64,000 nt of DNA, taken from assembly GCA_002633005.1 (NCBI GenBank), contig NMRA01000943.1:16531-80530 (forward strand), in the 5' to 3' direction. The position numbers and the translations under genes are program-made. Source of the DNA: Phoronis australis. Its lineage: Eukaryota; Phoronida; Phoronidae. The notes beneath the pieces were generated by a model, which worked only from the letters and a program-made list of their open reading frames with translations, was not told the origin of the DNA and searched no databases. Each line of letters opens with the position of its first letter. Position 1 is the stretch's first letter. This document shows positions 49,100-60,599 of the stretch, piece after piece.

Positions 49100-49729
49100 A
49101 ACGTCATGGGTTGAACCCAAGTCGTTCGCCATACTGTTCGGATCAGCAACAAAGTGCATAGAGTGAAGTGAAAGCAAAGTATATTTAGCGTCGAGAAGGT
49201 TCGTAGAGGGATAAAAAGATGTGTTTGCAGAGGCTGCAGCAACACCAGCCAGATGGAGAACGTCTCGGTGTTTCGAAGGACGCCAAAGTTGCGCAGAAGT
49301 GGCATCGCTTCGTGCTCCGAACGAGAGTGTGGGACCTCAGCGTGGACCAATTAAGCGATTCGGTCCGGGGCCACTCTGTGTTCTGCCCACTTTGAGGACT
49401 CGTGTTTCGACTCCAGTCAGAGGAGACGTTACGATGAAGGCCTGGTTCAATAAAGGACAATATTTACCATTCAGAAACATCGGCTCTTTATTCAGAATCT
49501 TCTGTTGGATGACTGGGTTGACTCGCCGAGCCCGAGACCGCTTCTCTCGCGGGAGTTCGTAAGGCCTCAGTGTAGAAAAGTACAGAGCCGGAAGCACATC
49601 AAACTCGTTTCCGCTTTCGTGCAACCCCATTTCTTCATCCTGGCTACCATTTACGTACGTTTCTTCACAGTATTCGTTCAATTCTTGCTAATAATCGTCG
49701 TCGCTTTCAAATTCCCTACTCTCCGCCAT
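49100..49729 (-). pseudogene. Broken intronless gene, acidic N terminus, Cys-rich end (possible P2X7-intracellular-domain-like family)
   Basis: From ATG at 49727-49729 the minus frame reads MAESREFESDDDY, then an in-frame TAG (49688-49690), then continues in the same frame as QELNEYCEETYVNGSQDEE and onward for over 100 codons. Past about 49,340 the best continuation seems to shift frame; another frame contains SGWCCCSLCKHI. Acidic Ser/Asp-rich starts and a WCxC...C element occur in the P2X7 C-terminal-like families expanded in marine invertebrates; that link is tentative. Upstream there is a promoter-like CRE site (next entry). Could be a recent pseudogene, or a gene with a polymorphic stop. 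Confidence 0.4.
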
Positions 49730-49765
49730 TGCTCAATGCCAGTCACTGATCTCTTGTGTTCAACC

Positions 49766-49790
49766 CATGACGTCACATGGCGGGAAATGT
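49766..49790 (-). promoter_or_regulatory. CRE/E-box and E2F-like cluster upstream of the broken gene
   Basis: TGACGTCA (perfect CRE palindrome) overlaps CACATG, followed by GGCGGGAAA, about 40-60 bp from the ATG at 49,729. This compact cluster looks like a TATA-less promoter. Inference only. Confidence 0.4.
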
Positions 49791-49799
49791 AAAAATTTT

Positions 49800-52500
49800 C
49801 AAAATTGAAAGAAAAATCAAAATTTCGAGCTAACTACACAAAATAAACATGGATTTAGCTAAATTTTACGTCATAAATTTAGTCTGTGGCCACCGGTAAT
49901 TCAAAATGTGCAAAAATCCATGGTGTGTACTGTTTAACGACAATAAAATACTGCTGACTGATCTACATGTAAACTGAGATTTCAAGGACAGAAACTGAAA
50001 TTTTTAACATGTTTGGCTTCTGAAAATGAATTCCCGTAAAAATTAGTAGAATCGTTCTTCCGAGGAAAATATACTGATAGAATTGGCCAAAAACACTGCA
50101 ATGGGTTTCGTTTGCTGAAAACAGTTTTGAGTCGATGGGTGTTTACATTAATGAAATCATTCAGTATTTCAGACAATATTGACGTTTACATCGTGACATT
50201 GGATAAAAGACTGAGCCACAGAGGCAATTTACAAAAGAAAGGTAGATTGCAGGCCTCTCAGTACCGGTATGGTTTGGAATACGGAATGGGGGATAGTTGT
50301 AATTGGTTGGGTGGTAGTGGCATATACTTCAGCAAACCGCCAGTCTTAAGTTTNTATTGACGTTTACATCGTGACATTGGATAAAAGACTGAGCCACAGA
50401 GGCAATTTACAAAAGAAAGGTAGATTGCAGGCCTCTCAGTACCGGTATGGTTTGGAATACGGAATGGGGGATAGTTGTAATTGGTTAGGTGGTCCTGGCA
50501 TATACTTCAGCAAACCGCCAGTCTTAAGTTTTCAATAACTGTCCGAGTGGTCCTGGCATGCTTCAGGATTTTGCCAGTCATAGTTTTCAAAACTGAGTTA
50601 ATGGTCCGCTGTATATTCGGCGAAAAGCCAAAAGCATGTGCAAAGCTCCTGATTGATCGAATTTGTGTCACATGGCTGCCACCAAATCATCCCAACACCA
50701 TTCACCGCTGCCTCGGGGGACAACGTTGGTGGCTGATCATCGGAAGCCGAGGAAAATTTTTGAGCGAAAATGTACTTAAATCCAGCAAACCCAACAAGTT
50801 CAGACGTTACTATAACTAAATTTGGTAGTTTTGGTGTTTTTGATTGGACCATCCATTATGGAGTCTCCAGCATCCACAGGTGATGTATTGCTTAACCAAC
50901 ACGATGCAATGAATGTTTTTGCCGCAATTCCTCAAATGAAAACGAGACTCGTTTCCTCTACTGATGGTATACTTGCCAAAAGCGGTTAATATACAAGATC
51001 ATGAATTTATACAGTGCCATAACGTTAACCTTTGACATCCTGCCGTAGGGTTATCTTCACAAAAATCGAACTGACGTCACAAACGCCTTCCCATAAATAC
51101 ACTGTACGCTTATGGATGATCCTTTGGTCCACCTTATAGACCTAGCTACAGGCACAAACATGTAGATAACTACATGCGTAAATTGACAGGCGGATACAGG
51201 ACGTCGTAAGAGGGTTGCACCAGTAGCTTTTGAAGTAATTCGCCTGTGTAGATCCTAAAGTCAGAATGCTGTGGCGTTTTCTTTTTTTTTTCGGTCGTGT
51301 TCGTACAGTAAGGGGTTTACAGTCGGGCTCGATATAGAGACTGTGTGCCTCATTGGTTTGAGCTCTGGACTCCCGTTTGGGATACCCGATTTCGAATTCT
51401 GGCTTTACTAGGAGACAATCGAGCATTGTACAAAGGTGACTCCTTCTCCTCCGAGCTCAGTGTATGCACGGGAATGGATGCATGAGAACCTGGATATCAT
51501 GCGAAAGCGATTTCTGGAGCTGTGCGTATACATAAAATATGTCCCCTTCAATTCTCGTACATGTGTATGAGCTTAATTGCTAATCTCAGTTTGACGTAGG
51601 CAATTCAGTTACAAAAAGGCACCATTCAGTAACGGTATGCACTGTGCATCTCTGATCGGGCGCCCATGATACACACAGATGAGTACTGTACAATGTTAAG
51701 ATGATTAACAGAAACATGTATTAACAACGATTACATCTGTTTGCGTCACTAACAACACCTTTTTTACAGCGGGAAATCGGTGGTAGCCACTCGAATTGTC
51801 CATTAAATAACAAACACAGTATCTGTTAATAACTGATGGGTTTGAATGAATGGTTAGTACATTTGTATGTAGGTTAATACAGTTGCAAGGCGACAGGCAA
51901 CAGTAAAAAGATCGCTTAAGGCTCGCATGAAATGCCTTGGACACATATCCACCTGTGTCACTTGACTGGAATGTTGGGAACTTTTGTCTTCTGTCTTGAG
52001 AATGGTTCAGAAACGCGATAAACCGAAACGTCGATCAATATGTCGTTATTTACATGCGATGGTTTTAATGTTCGTGCTCTTGTCCAACACTATGACTGAT
52101 GCCTGGGCCGATCCTTTATCGCTACGCGATCGAGCGACTTTTGAGAGGAAGCAATAATTTATTGCGGTCTGCTGTCGCCTTAGAAAATCACCCAATAATC
52201 GCTCGACTGTCGACCGATCCTTCTGTCGAAAACTTATAAGTTCGACATCTCGCAGAAGTGTTATGTGATCGAGGCATAAGCCTTGGTAAAGTTCAGTAAC
52301 GCTAGCAACTCCCTAAAACGCAGTGCGTTGCGTGATATTGCGGCGTATCTTAAATGAATAACACATGATTTTGGCTAGATCTCAGGGACGTTCTAGCGTG
52401 GATCTGTACGGTCACAGGGAGGGTAAACGCTCTTTAGGTCGGTGTCAACGACGTCCATCTTAATTTCCCGGCCACCTGAGTCACTGTGTGTCGTACCCTG
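49800..52500. other. Intergenic DNA with repeats, no gene recognised
   Basis: Holds a duplicated contig overlap around n 50,354 (50,177-50,353 repeated at 50,355-50,531). It also holds a dispersed repeat near 51,990-52,090 (ACGTCGATCAATATGTCG then TTATTTACATGCGAT) related to 58,400-58,515. Confidence 0.5.
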
Positions 52501-52509
52501 TAGCTCCAC

Positions 52510-55500
52510 CTACAGTGCATTGTTTTTTATGTTAGTTGTTATCCAGTCATGGAATTGACTCACTTTAGTGTAAACACCAGGTTTGTTTGGTCTACCGCAG
52601 CCGAGTCCCCAGGAAGTTATGCCGATTAAGGTATATCTACCTGAAAAGAGAGGTTTACCCAATAATTTTTTAAACTCCTTGAAACCAAATACAAACTGAA
52701 GTAGAATGACTTTGATGCAGAGTTGACCACCGCAGAAGCCCAACCAGTCACGAGACGGCTTGTCAGACGGCAGATTTGCCTTCTTGGCGTTGTTGAGAAG
52801 CCTGCGCATTACTGTAATTTCCAATGACGTGATTTTTCCCATGGTGGTTGCTCCTGATTGGCTAGAATTTTTGCATTTTGCTTAGTAATTAATCACCTTC
52901 TAACAAACATCTGAGCACTTCGCTAGTTCACAAAGCAATGAAACTAAGAACAAAGCGGCAAAATTGCCCGGCTAAAATCTAAAACAGGCTCCATCTGGTG
53001 TTAATCTACATCACTATAATGTTGGTGAAACACTTTTTCTCCCTTACGCATTATTCTAACGCTTATGCACACAGCTCATAGAAATAAAGAGTTACAACTA
53101 TGTAAGTGAAACAAATAAGACGCAGCAAGTCTAGGTCTGCAAAGGTTAACATGGGTAACTCGTCATTTGAAAGTGACCACAATCGAAAATAATTTATACC
53201 ATTGTACAACGTTAAACGAAATGTTGAAACATGTGCCTTAATGACACAACAAGTATCAGATATAGAGAGAATTGAAGGACGTTTTCGGCCGTCGGAGGAA
53301 ATGGTCACTTTCATTAAATTTTAATAGCAATATTAAACTGGTTTCTTAATCATTTAAATTCAAGTACACTACGTCACATATCCAGTGTTATTTCGTTCGA
53401 AGTGTTAATTTGTAAAAGATCTTAAAGTTACCACCAAGTCTGCAAACTAGCGGTCCTCCACTGTCGGCGTAGCAAGCATCCACGCCGCCTTCAACGAACC
53501 CCGCGCAAAACATTCTTTCGGTTACCAACCGTCCACCGTGTAGTTTAACGCATGCGTCGTGGTCTATCACTGGTACAGTGGCCGAATGTAACACGTTAGG
53601 AAGTACTAAAACAAAACGATCAGTCTGTGCTAACCAAGTTTATTAACGTAGTTTGCAGGGATTAATCCCCACTAAATTGGCGAGGGTTTGAAACACAAAA
53701 GCTGTGTACTGGGCTGTCTGGAGGTACTGGTGAACGATATGGGAAGAGCACATTCAACAAATGTGCTCATTTGGCGTTAGAGAGGGGAACCTTTATCCTT
53801 TAGCGTTTATTTGAACCTTACGATTTAAAATTAATGAGAAATCCAGAGGGATTAGAGGAAGCAGCTTTGCGGGAAGTCGGTGGAAATGAGGGAGCATGAT
53901 TCAAATGTGAGATGATAACCAGATTGTCCTGAGCGGCCTCTGCATTTGCGCGGTTTTGACTTCCGCGCTTACCTTCCGACGTGTCTGTGATCCCGACGAC
54001 GATGATATTGGCAATGATAACATTCAGTGGGTACCTAACTTTTGTAGGGCTTGGTCACTGAGTTGTACACGTAAGGCTCTTGGATACCAACGGAGAGGCC
54101 TCAAGTAGTACTCACCCAGTATTCCCGAAGATGAACAGCATTTCAGAGGGGACTCCTTGAAAATTGCCCAAAAATGGTTGTGTATCCCAACACTCTCAGT
54201 GCACGCTTGCTGGTGGGCTTATAAAAGTAAAATATACCGCCGGTTCCTCCCACTTTAATTGAACGTGCACTCGAACTATTGGGACTAACTAAACACATAC
54301 ATATCACGTGATGTCACCCTAGAGAAACGTCGACATCGAGCAATCAACCAATTAGGCCTGTATTGAAATAATCCAAAGAGTTCCTCCTCGCATATATTTC
54401 ACAGATCGGATTAAAGCGGATCCGCCGGAATGAAAAGTTTGATTCCGGTCCGACACCAAAGTTTTTCAAGCGATCCATGGAATGAAAAAGCTGAGGACTT
54501 ATATTATTTTGAAACAGAACGCAGAATAATAAACGTCTAAGTAGCAATTCGCCGGCGCCAATCCCGACTTAGTCGAGAGCTCATACGACTTCACGGGTCG
54601 GTTCGTTAGGTTTCACAGACTATTAGTTCAAACCAGAATACGTACACTGATCCAGAAATACAAGAGAGGCGCGGTGAACATGCAAATGCAACAGAACGTA
54701 TGCATAGTGCTATGGTAAGCTGGAATTCGTCAGAGAAATCACTGGCGACCAAATGCCGGCAAAAGACACATCGGAGATGTTTCACGGCCCCAATACTTGC
54801 TATTAACAGTGTACTTTTCATTCTTCACTACTGCGAGCCACTTCCTAAGCATTTCGGGCTCTCGAGGAAATCGAAAAAACGAAATACCCGATTTCTTCGC
54901 ACCTTCATTGTTCGGACAAGCGGGAACAATGCAACGCAATATAGCGGCATTCATTCTGCAGATGAACCACTGACGTCGCTGTGTCGTTTCCCACCTTCCT
55001 CACAGGTTAACGCGAGACCTCTCGGCAAGGTAAGGTCGACCGTATAAGAGGCGCCGATGTGGATATAGACCGATTAAAGCGGTAAAAAAGGCTAATTAAA
55101 TCGGGTGGTATTCTCCTTCAAGCCTAATCAACCCTATAGCCTTAACGTGGGCGTTGTTTCACGATGGAAATATTTACACGCTTTAAAAACCTTGTTACGT
55201 TGCCGAACTTTTGCGAGCGGACTCACGAAACGTCGTCGATTTCCAAGACATGTTGTTTGGCTGTTGTTAGTGAGCCGACGGATAGACTAAACCGGGTCGG
55301 CGAGTTCAATAACTGCTTCGCCGCTACAGAAATCTAGCCAAAAATAAGAGCTCTCATTAAAATTACGTGGCGACATCTCGCAAGTTTTTTACTTTTAAAT
55401 TTCAAGCGAACCACTTGCATTACACGACCATGATAATTGCACAAGTGATAGGTTACAACAAAGTAGATGGCCTTATTCCACGCCATATTACCTCGAGAAT

Positions 55501-58500
55501 CGAATCCCCAGCCAGACACGATGCAACCCTGCCTCCTACGGCGGACGTTTTCAAACACAGATGGCGTTGCCAGGCAGGCCGGCTGAACAATTTGACTGAA
55601 AACGATGCCCAAGCCATTGACCGGTTTGACCCTGACCATAGCGATGTCGTTGTCAAGACTACTCTCGCCTGCAATGGACGAAAGAGTGGGTGCAAGGAAC
55701 GTCAATTGGAAACAGTTTCCTGTAGGAAAAACAAATGTTCGAAGAGAGGTTTCAAACAGGAAAATGAAAGCAGATAACAGTGGTGCTAATTATTAGATAA
55801 ACTTCGCGTTTAGTAAAAGTGTACCAAATGGGGATTTGGCCTAGTAACGGATACTAAAAACGACTTATCCATACAGTTATGTTACCATATACAACCCTCA
55901 TAAGTTTGGAGCAAAATTTGAAAACGCCTTTCAAAATGTGCTAAACGGGCAAGTAAGCGTGATCTACAATACGCTTTAGGCGAGTTACAGTGCAGCTGTG
56001 GTGAAAGACCGTCCATCAACTGAAGAACCATAATATCCAACGCGTGACATAGGGAGCATGAGTTTTTATTTCAATCCTGCTTTAATCACTCAAGTCGTGT
56101 GCCAATGATGCATTAGCAGATGAAAGAACGACGATTGGTTGAAATAACCAAAACAGGGTTTAATGTTATTTTAACTTTGATAACAACACATCAAAGCGAC
56201 TACAAACCTACATTTNAACGCCTTTCAAAATGTGCTAAACGGGCAAGTAAGCGTGATCTACGATACGCTTTAGGCGAGTTACAGTGCAGCTGTGGTGAAA
56301 GACCTTCCATCAACTGAAGAACCATAATATCCAACGCGTGACATAGGGAGCATGAGTTTTTATTTCAATCCTGCTTTAATCACTCAAGTCGTGTGCCAAT
56401 GATGCATTAGCAGATGTAAGAACGACGATTGGTTGAAATGATCAAAACAGGGTTTAATGTTATTTTAACTTTGATAACAACACATCAAAGCGACTACAAA
56501 CCTACATTTCGTTCTAGAAGCTGACCTCAGACATTGCTTTCAACTTTTTCCAATCAGATGTAAGGTGATTTTCTCGAAAGAACGGAAAGTTCGCTAGTCC
56601 TCGAGACCATGTTCCTCGCATGAAATGACACTTCGTGACAAATCAACCTTTAGAGCTTGGTCTCTAACAATAATTGCCTGTTCTTTCTGCGAAATCCTTT
56701 AATTACCTCCAATTTGACTCAAGGAATTTTGAGACCAACTTGATAACGGAACGTGTCCTCAAAACGTTTTTGTTGTGAAATGGAGAATTTATGACAATTA
56801 CATGTACAATGTAAGTTGAAGGAACTCTTTTCTGCTGCGAAGCTTTAACTTAAAGTCAACAACGTTTAATTCAGGTGCTATTTCGTAAAATGGCCGTCTT
56901 AATCAAGCTGAAGAGAAACTCTGGACTTGGAAAAATAACTCACACAAAGGAGACTCAATAAACCGCTTGGTTGTTATTTTACGTTACTTTGGACTTTTCA
57001 CCAGCTAGCCGAAGTAGAGCGCTCAATATATCTTTAAAAAATATACAAGCCCACCTTTAAAATGTTCGTGAACGATGAGGACGTCTATGGAGAAAGACTG
57101 TTNCACCCCACACGTTTGAAACTCGAATTTGAGTGGTGTACAGTAAAGTTGTCTTGCGCAATATCATACGGTGTACATGTCAGTGGCGGATCTAGGATAT
57201 CACTAGGGGGGGGCCCAACATTTTGTCCGGCTGGAAGCATTTGCGCAAACTGAACCACGATTGTAGATGCGCATAGCACCGAATGGGGGGAGGTCAACCC
57301 CCCTCCCGCCCAGGAAATTTTTCTGTTTTTACCTCTAAAAATCAAGCATTTTCCTTGATTCCTGAAGTATTATTCAAGAAAAAAAAGGCAAAAAAAAAAC
57401 ACGGAGAACGTATCAAACAGGAAAAAAGTGCAACTGTCAAGACTCGAACTCACGACAGTGCGGGTTGAGCGCGCGTACGTTACCACTACAGCACCACGCT
57501 TAAACTACAAGGTTCACACTAAAAGACTTACTTGTTTATGGGCCACAGCGTTTGCGCGCGTAACCTACTTCTTTTTGTAATGCTTATTACATGTTTTATA
57601 TTTTGTGCCATCAATTCTTAACAAATTTGTCGTATTTGAAATAGTCTTCAAATGCCCAAAAGACCAAATCCATTTTTCGTGTTGGCAATAATGACGGGAT
57701 TGCTTTGGAAACCGTCTTTAAGATAAGGTTTGACAAAGAGAGTATTGCGAGTTCCTGAGTGATTCACTAAGGTTTCGATTAAAATTCACATCTTACCAGC
57801 AGCTTCTGTTTTTTCATCGCCACTCAGGTTCCATTTTCTTTAAAAAATGAAGTAAATTTTCTTTATTGCACAGTGGAGCAGACGACGGAAACGGAGTCGT
57901 ACTGCACAGCGCCGCTGCCGGTCGCCTAGGATAGCGCGGGAGATTCAATACTTAGTCATAGTTCCGTTACGAACGCGCCGTGTTCCGAATTTGANAATTC
58001 CACAGTTGCGATCTACGAAACACGTGACGTACACGAATCGTGTGAATTGTAAATCAAATAACACGGGGGGGTGGGGTAACTTACGGTCAAAAAGGCCTAT
58101 AGCAGGGAGGCAAGTTTGCCGGCGGTGTGGCCGGGCCTCCAAACTTCAAAAATCTTTGAAACTGTTTATAGATTGATAAAAAGATCGACGTACGGCATGC
58201 TCAAAGAAAACTTTAGTTTTCTTAAATGTGAATGAACTTTAAAATCAGTGCATATGGAAACAACGACATTGTCTTAATTGACATTTCAGTATGTTGTCAC
58301 TAGACCATTCTCAAGGCAAATGCTCACAATATTCCAATCAGGTAACGTGTACATGTACCTGTGCAGATTTTTTCCACCTGTATTAACTGACCGGAATAGT
58401 GTGAACATCTGTCTTGAGAATAAAGTGACAATAAACCAAAACGTCGATTTATACGATGTCGTTGTTTACATATGCTCTGATTTTAATTGTCGTACTCATA

Positions 58501-60577
58501 TTTTGGCCAAAACAAAGGTGACCATTCTTAAATGCATCCCTGATTCTCAATTAAAATAAATTAAAATCAATTTGTGGTTAGTTACCACATTGAGGAATAT
58601 CACAGTAATCCCATGCGGTGCTGTTCTCTGCAGTGTAACACCAGGGTCCTCTCGGATCGCCGTCAGGGGCGCGACACAAGTTTCTTGCATGACGTAGGGA
58701 ACCATCACATGGGAAGTTGCTGTCCACGGTTCCAGTGCATTTCGAAGGATACATTTGTGAACTCCACGATTTACATCTCTGACCACTTCTTGTGACCGAC
58801 CATCTGCCACTATATGACGGCCCAGATGCACATGTCAGGAAACAAAGCGGAGGAGGTTCTAAAATGTATAGTCGTTTCACTCAGTCCACTAAACTTTTTC
58901 CCTGCGGGAGGCAACAAAACTGGACCTAGGCCATTGAAACGTTAATGTGACATTCCACAAATATATTAACTATACATAGAGAGCCACAATCTCTCGCCAA
59001 TATATAGCGCGAAGTCGGGCAGTAACAGGTAGTTTTAGTTCGTGCCTTTGCATTATGAAGATGGATTGATAGCACATAAGGTAACTGAGCGATGTTTATG
59101 TAATACAAGTATTTCCTTATAGGGGTATCATGTTTATGCAATACAAGTATTACATGTACCTTATAGGAGCATCATGTTTTAAACAGTGGCAGTGGTCGTA
59201 TGTTTGAATTTTTTTGCGACGAACACAAAATCGAGTCTTGTGCTTTCTGACAATTTATAATAATGGTCAGCTATTATTTTTCGCTTAATGAAACGCCAAA
59301 ATTTCCCCTGACGACCGCACGCCTAAGCAGAAGTCACATTCATCGTCAGATAATTGCCTCGTGACTCAGATTGAAAAGGCAGTAACATGGATGTGGTTAA
59401 ACCATTCTAGATTTATGTTGACCATATTACAGTAGTTGATACTGTATTAGTGACATGCAGTTAACCAAATTAGCCGTCGTGACGGGGAAACGGTACATGT
59501 ATTTTGCCTGATTACTTTTGCCTTTTACAATAATTGAAATATATATGAAAATAAGCAAAATGACAAACTTTATACTGGAATGAATGAATTTACACTGAAG
59601 CAATTCATAACCTTCATTCAGTGCATGGTATTACGGTGCGTTATTACATGTAGGTATGCTAACAATCCCGTCGTGTAAACAAAGAGTACATGTAATTCCC
59701 TAAAACGTACATGTAAATTAAAACAAACACGTTATGGCTTCACTAACACATCGTTTTACCTACCACACCTGGGTACGAAACAAAATGAACGGCGCATGTA
59801 TCCAAACTCGGTGTAGCACCAAGGTATATCCGACTTGATGGCTCTACAGTAGTTCTTGGCGGATACTCTGGAGTAGTTGTCGCAGGGAAAATCGGCGTCG
59901 TCTATCCCAAGAACAGCCACCGCAGGGTCAAGTTCAGCCCAGTGACGGCACGTGAAGATCATGTAGTCGGTGTTCACGAATCCAGCATAGTTATTTCCGT
60001 TCCAATCCGTGCACGCTCTGCGACATTCTCTCAAAAAAACGTCACAATATGCAATGAATACTCTAATTATACAGATCATGAGTGCACAAATACTGTACAT
60101 GTCCACCTAGACAAGATCTGAGATGCTTATTAACTAAGTCAATAAAAATCTTGTAAAATTAACAATCTGACGTTTTGTATAGCAAATACAATTACGAGCA
60201 GACTCTGAGAAACATTCTGGGGTTCATTATTGTGGTACTAACTCGGACCATCTAAGTCAACAAAAAGTGCATCCCGACACTGAAAAATAGAAAGTGAAAT
60301 ATTTTTATCTCCCGACCTACAGTACAGTGTACCTAGTTCAAAGGAGTACAAGGCTAGTTGTATCAGTTTCTATTTACACTAAGTCCCCACACTGAATTGA
60401 GACGGTTGGATGGAGTATCGTAGAGCAGTCCCGGGAGAATGAGTCGGACTGAATTCCTTGCACGAAAAAGATACATGTATTTCATTATCGATGAACGATT
60501 TGCTTACTGTTTCCCTCTTCACTAGAGGCCGCGGTGATAAGCAACAGCACTGTAAAGTACACCAGGAATGACATCAT
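52510..60577 (-). CDS. Secreted kringle-kringle-trypsin-like serine protease (His exon not found)
   Basis: Minus-strand exons: 60508-60577 (signal peptide, [19 protein letters not shown]), 59764-60027 (kringle 1), 58586-58858 (kringle 2), 55492-55668 (catalytic Asp, [27 protein letters not shown]), 53432-53605 ([35 protein letters not shown]) and 52510-52640 ([29 protein letters not shown]; stop). All phases are 1 and agree. Kringles show the NYC/NLC, PWCYT and YCDIPQC hallmarks. Each has an extra Cys in an FPCD motif. In the protease, Asp189 (VDACY) predicts cleavage after Lys/Arg and Ser195 is present, but position 193 is Ala, not Gly. The activation site and the AAHC exon, expected between 55.7 and 58.6 kb, were not found. 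That interval has three single-n joins. Architecture recalls plasminogen/HGF-type proteins. Confidence 0.75.
54797..54954 (-). CDS. THAP-type zinc-finger first exon (partial gene or relic)
   Basis: From ATG at 54952-54954 the frame reads [37 protein letters not shown] and [11 protein letters not shown], then a donor-like AA|GTATTG. It matches the first half of a THAP DNA-binding domain: C-x4-C, the SFFRFP box, then Pro and the invariant Trp. The second half (ICSxHF, the C2CH Cys and His) should be on a following exon at lower coordinates; I did not find it. It lies in a same-strand intron of the kringle-protease gene. It could be a nested gene, a 5' exon of a lost gene, or a fragment of a P-element-type transposase. 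Confidence 0.6.
55923..56513. other. Duplicated contig overlap around a single n (56,216)
   Basis: The 294-bp segment from 55,923 recurs from 56,217 with scattered differences. Treated as haplotype contig ends. On the minus strand both copies contain a CTTCAG acceptor-like site followed by a frame reading [11 protein letters not shown] before a stop; see findings. Confidence 0.75.
57181..57303. mobile_element. MITE fragment of the GGCGGATCCAGGATTT family
   Basis: CAGTGGCGGATCTAGGATAT and GGGGGGGCCC at the left; a CCCCCCTCCCGCCC stretch closes it at the right without a full inverted end. Confidence 0.45.
57431..57502 (-). other. tRNA-like sequence with pol III boxes and T-run (SINE or tRNA pseudogene)
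   Basis: On the minus strand: A-box-like TGCTGTAGTGG, B box GTTCGAGTC, and TTTTTT shortly after. A clover-leaf can be partly drawn (D arm GTGC/GTAC, anticodon loop CTCAACC) but the T and acceptor stems do not pair well, so it is not a functional tRNA gene. Internal pol III promoter is intact enough to be transcribed. Confidence 0.5.
58400..58515. repeat. Dispersed repeat with AAACGTCGATTTATACGATG
   Basis: Resembles 51,990-52,090 (TGTCTTGAGAATGG...AAACGTCGATCAATATGTCG) with the same order of blocks; a shorter piece (GACGTTTACATCGTGACATT) is at 50,180. Low-copy family in this window, class unknown. Confidence 0.45.
58586..58858 (-). other. Kringle 2 exon of the protease gene
   Basis: Exon of 91 codons, phase 1 at both ends. 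Reads [38 protein letters not shown] and WDYCDIPQC, the canonical kringle order. Two extra cysteines (SKCTGT and NFPCDG) could form a fourth disulfide. A Pro-rich EPPPLCF lead precedes the domain. Confidence 0.85.
59764..60027 (-). other. Kringle 1 exon of the protease gene, divergent
   Basis: Exon of 88 codons, phase 1 at both ends. Reads [51 protein letters not shown] and FCFVPRCG. The T..G..CQ.W block is changed to T..IF-TCRHW, and CDIP becomes CFVP. The lysine-binding DxD motif is not apparent, so fibrin/lysine binding is doubtful. Confidence 0.78.
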
Positions 60578-60599
60578 ACTGGAAAGAAAAACAAACAGT

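Noticed and set aside
57790-57840. Exon-like [13 protein letters not shown] frame with GTAAGA donor in the protease gene
   Set aside because: Phase does not fit the kringle 2 exon, and there is no match to an activation peptide or His exon.
58040-58140. Pro-rich Cys-containing frame as the kringle-protease linker exon
   Set aside because: The frame that suits phase 1 hits a stop before the nearest donor (GTAAGT).
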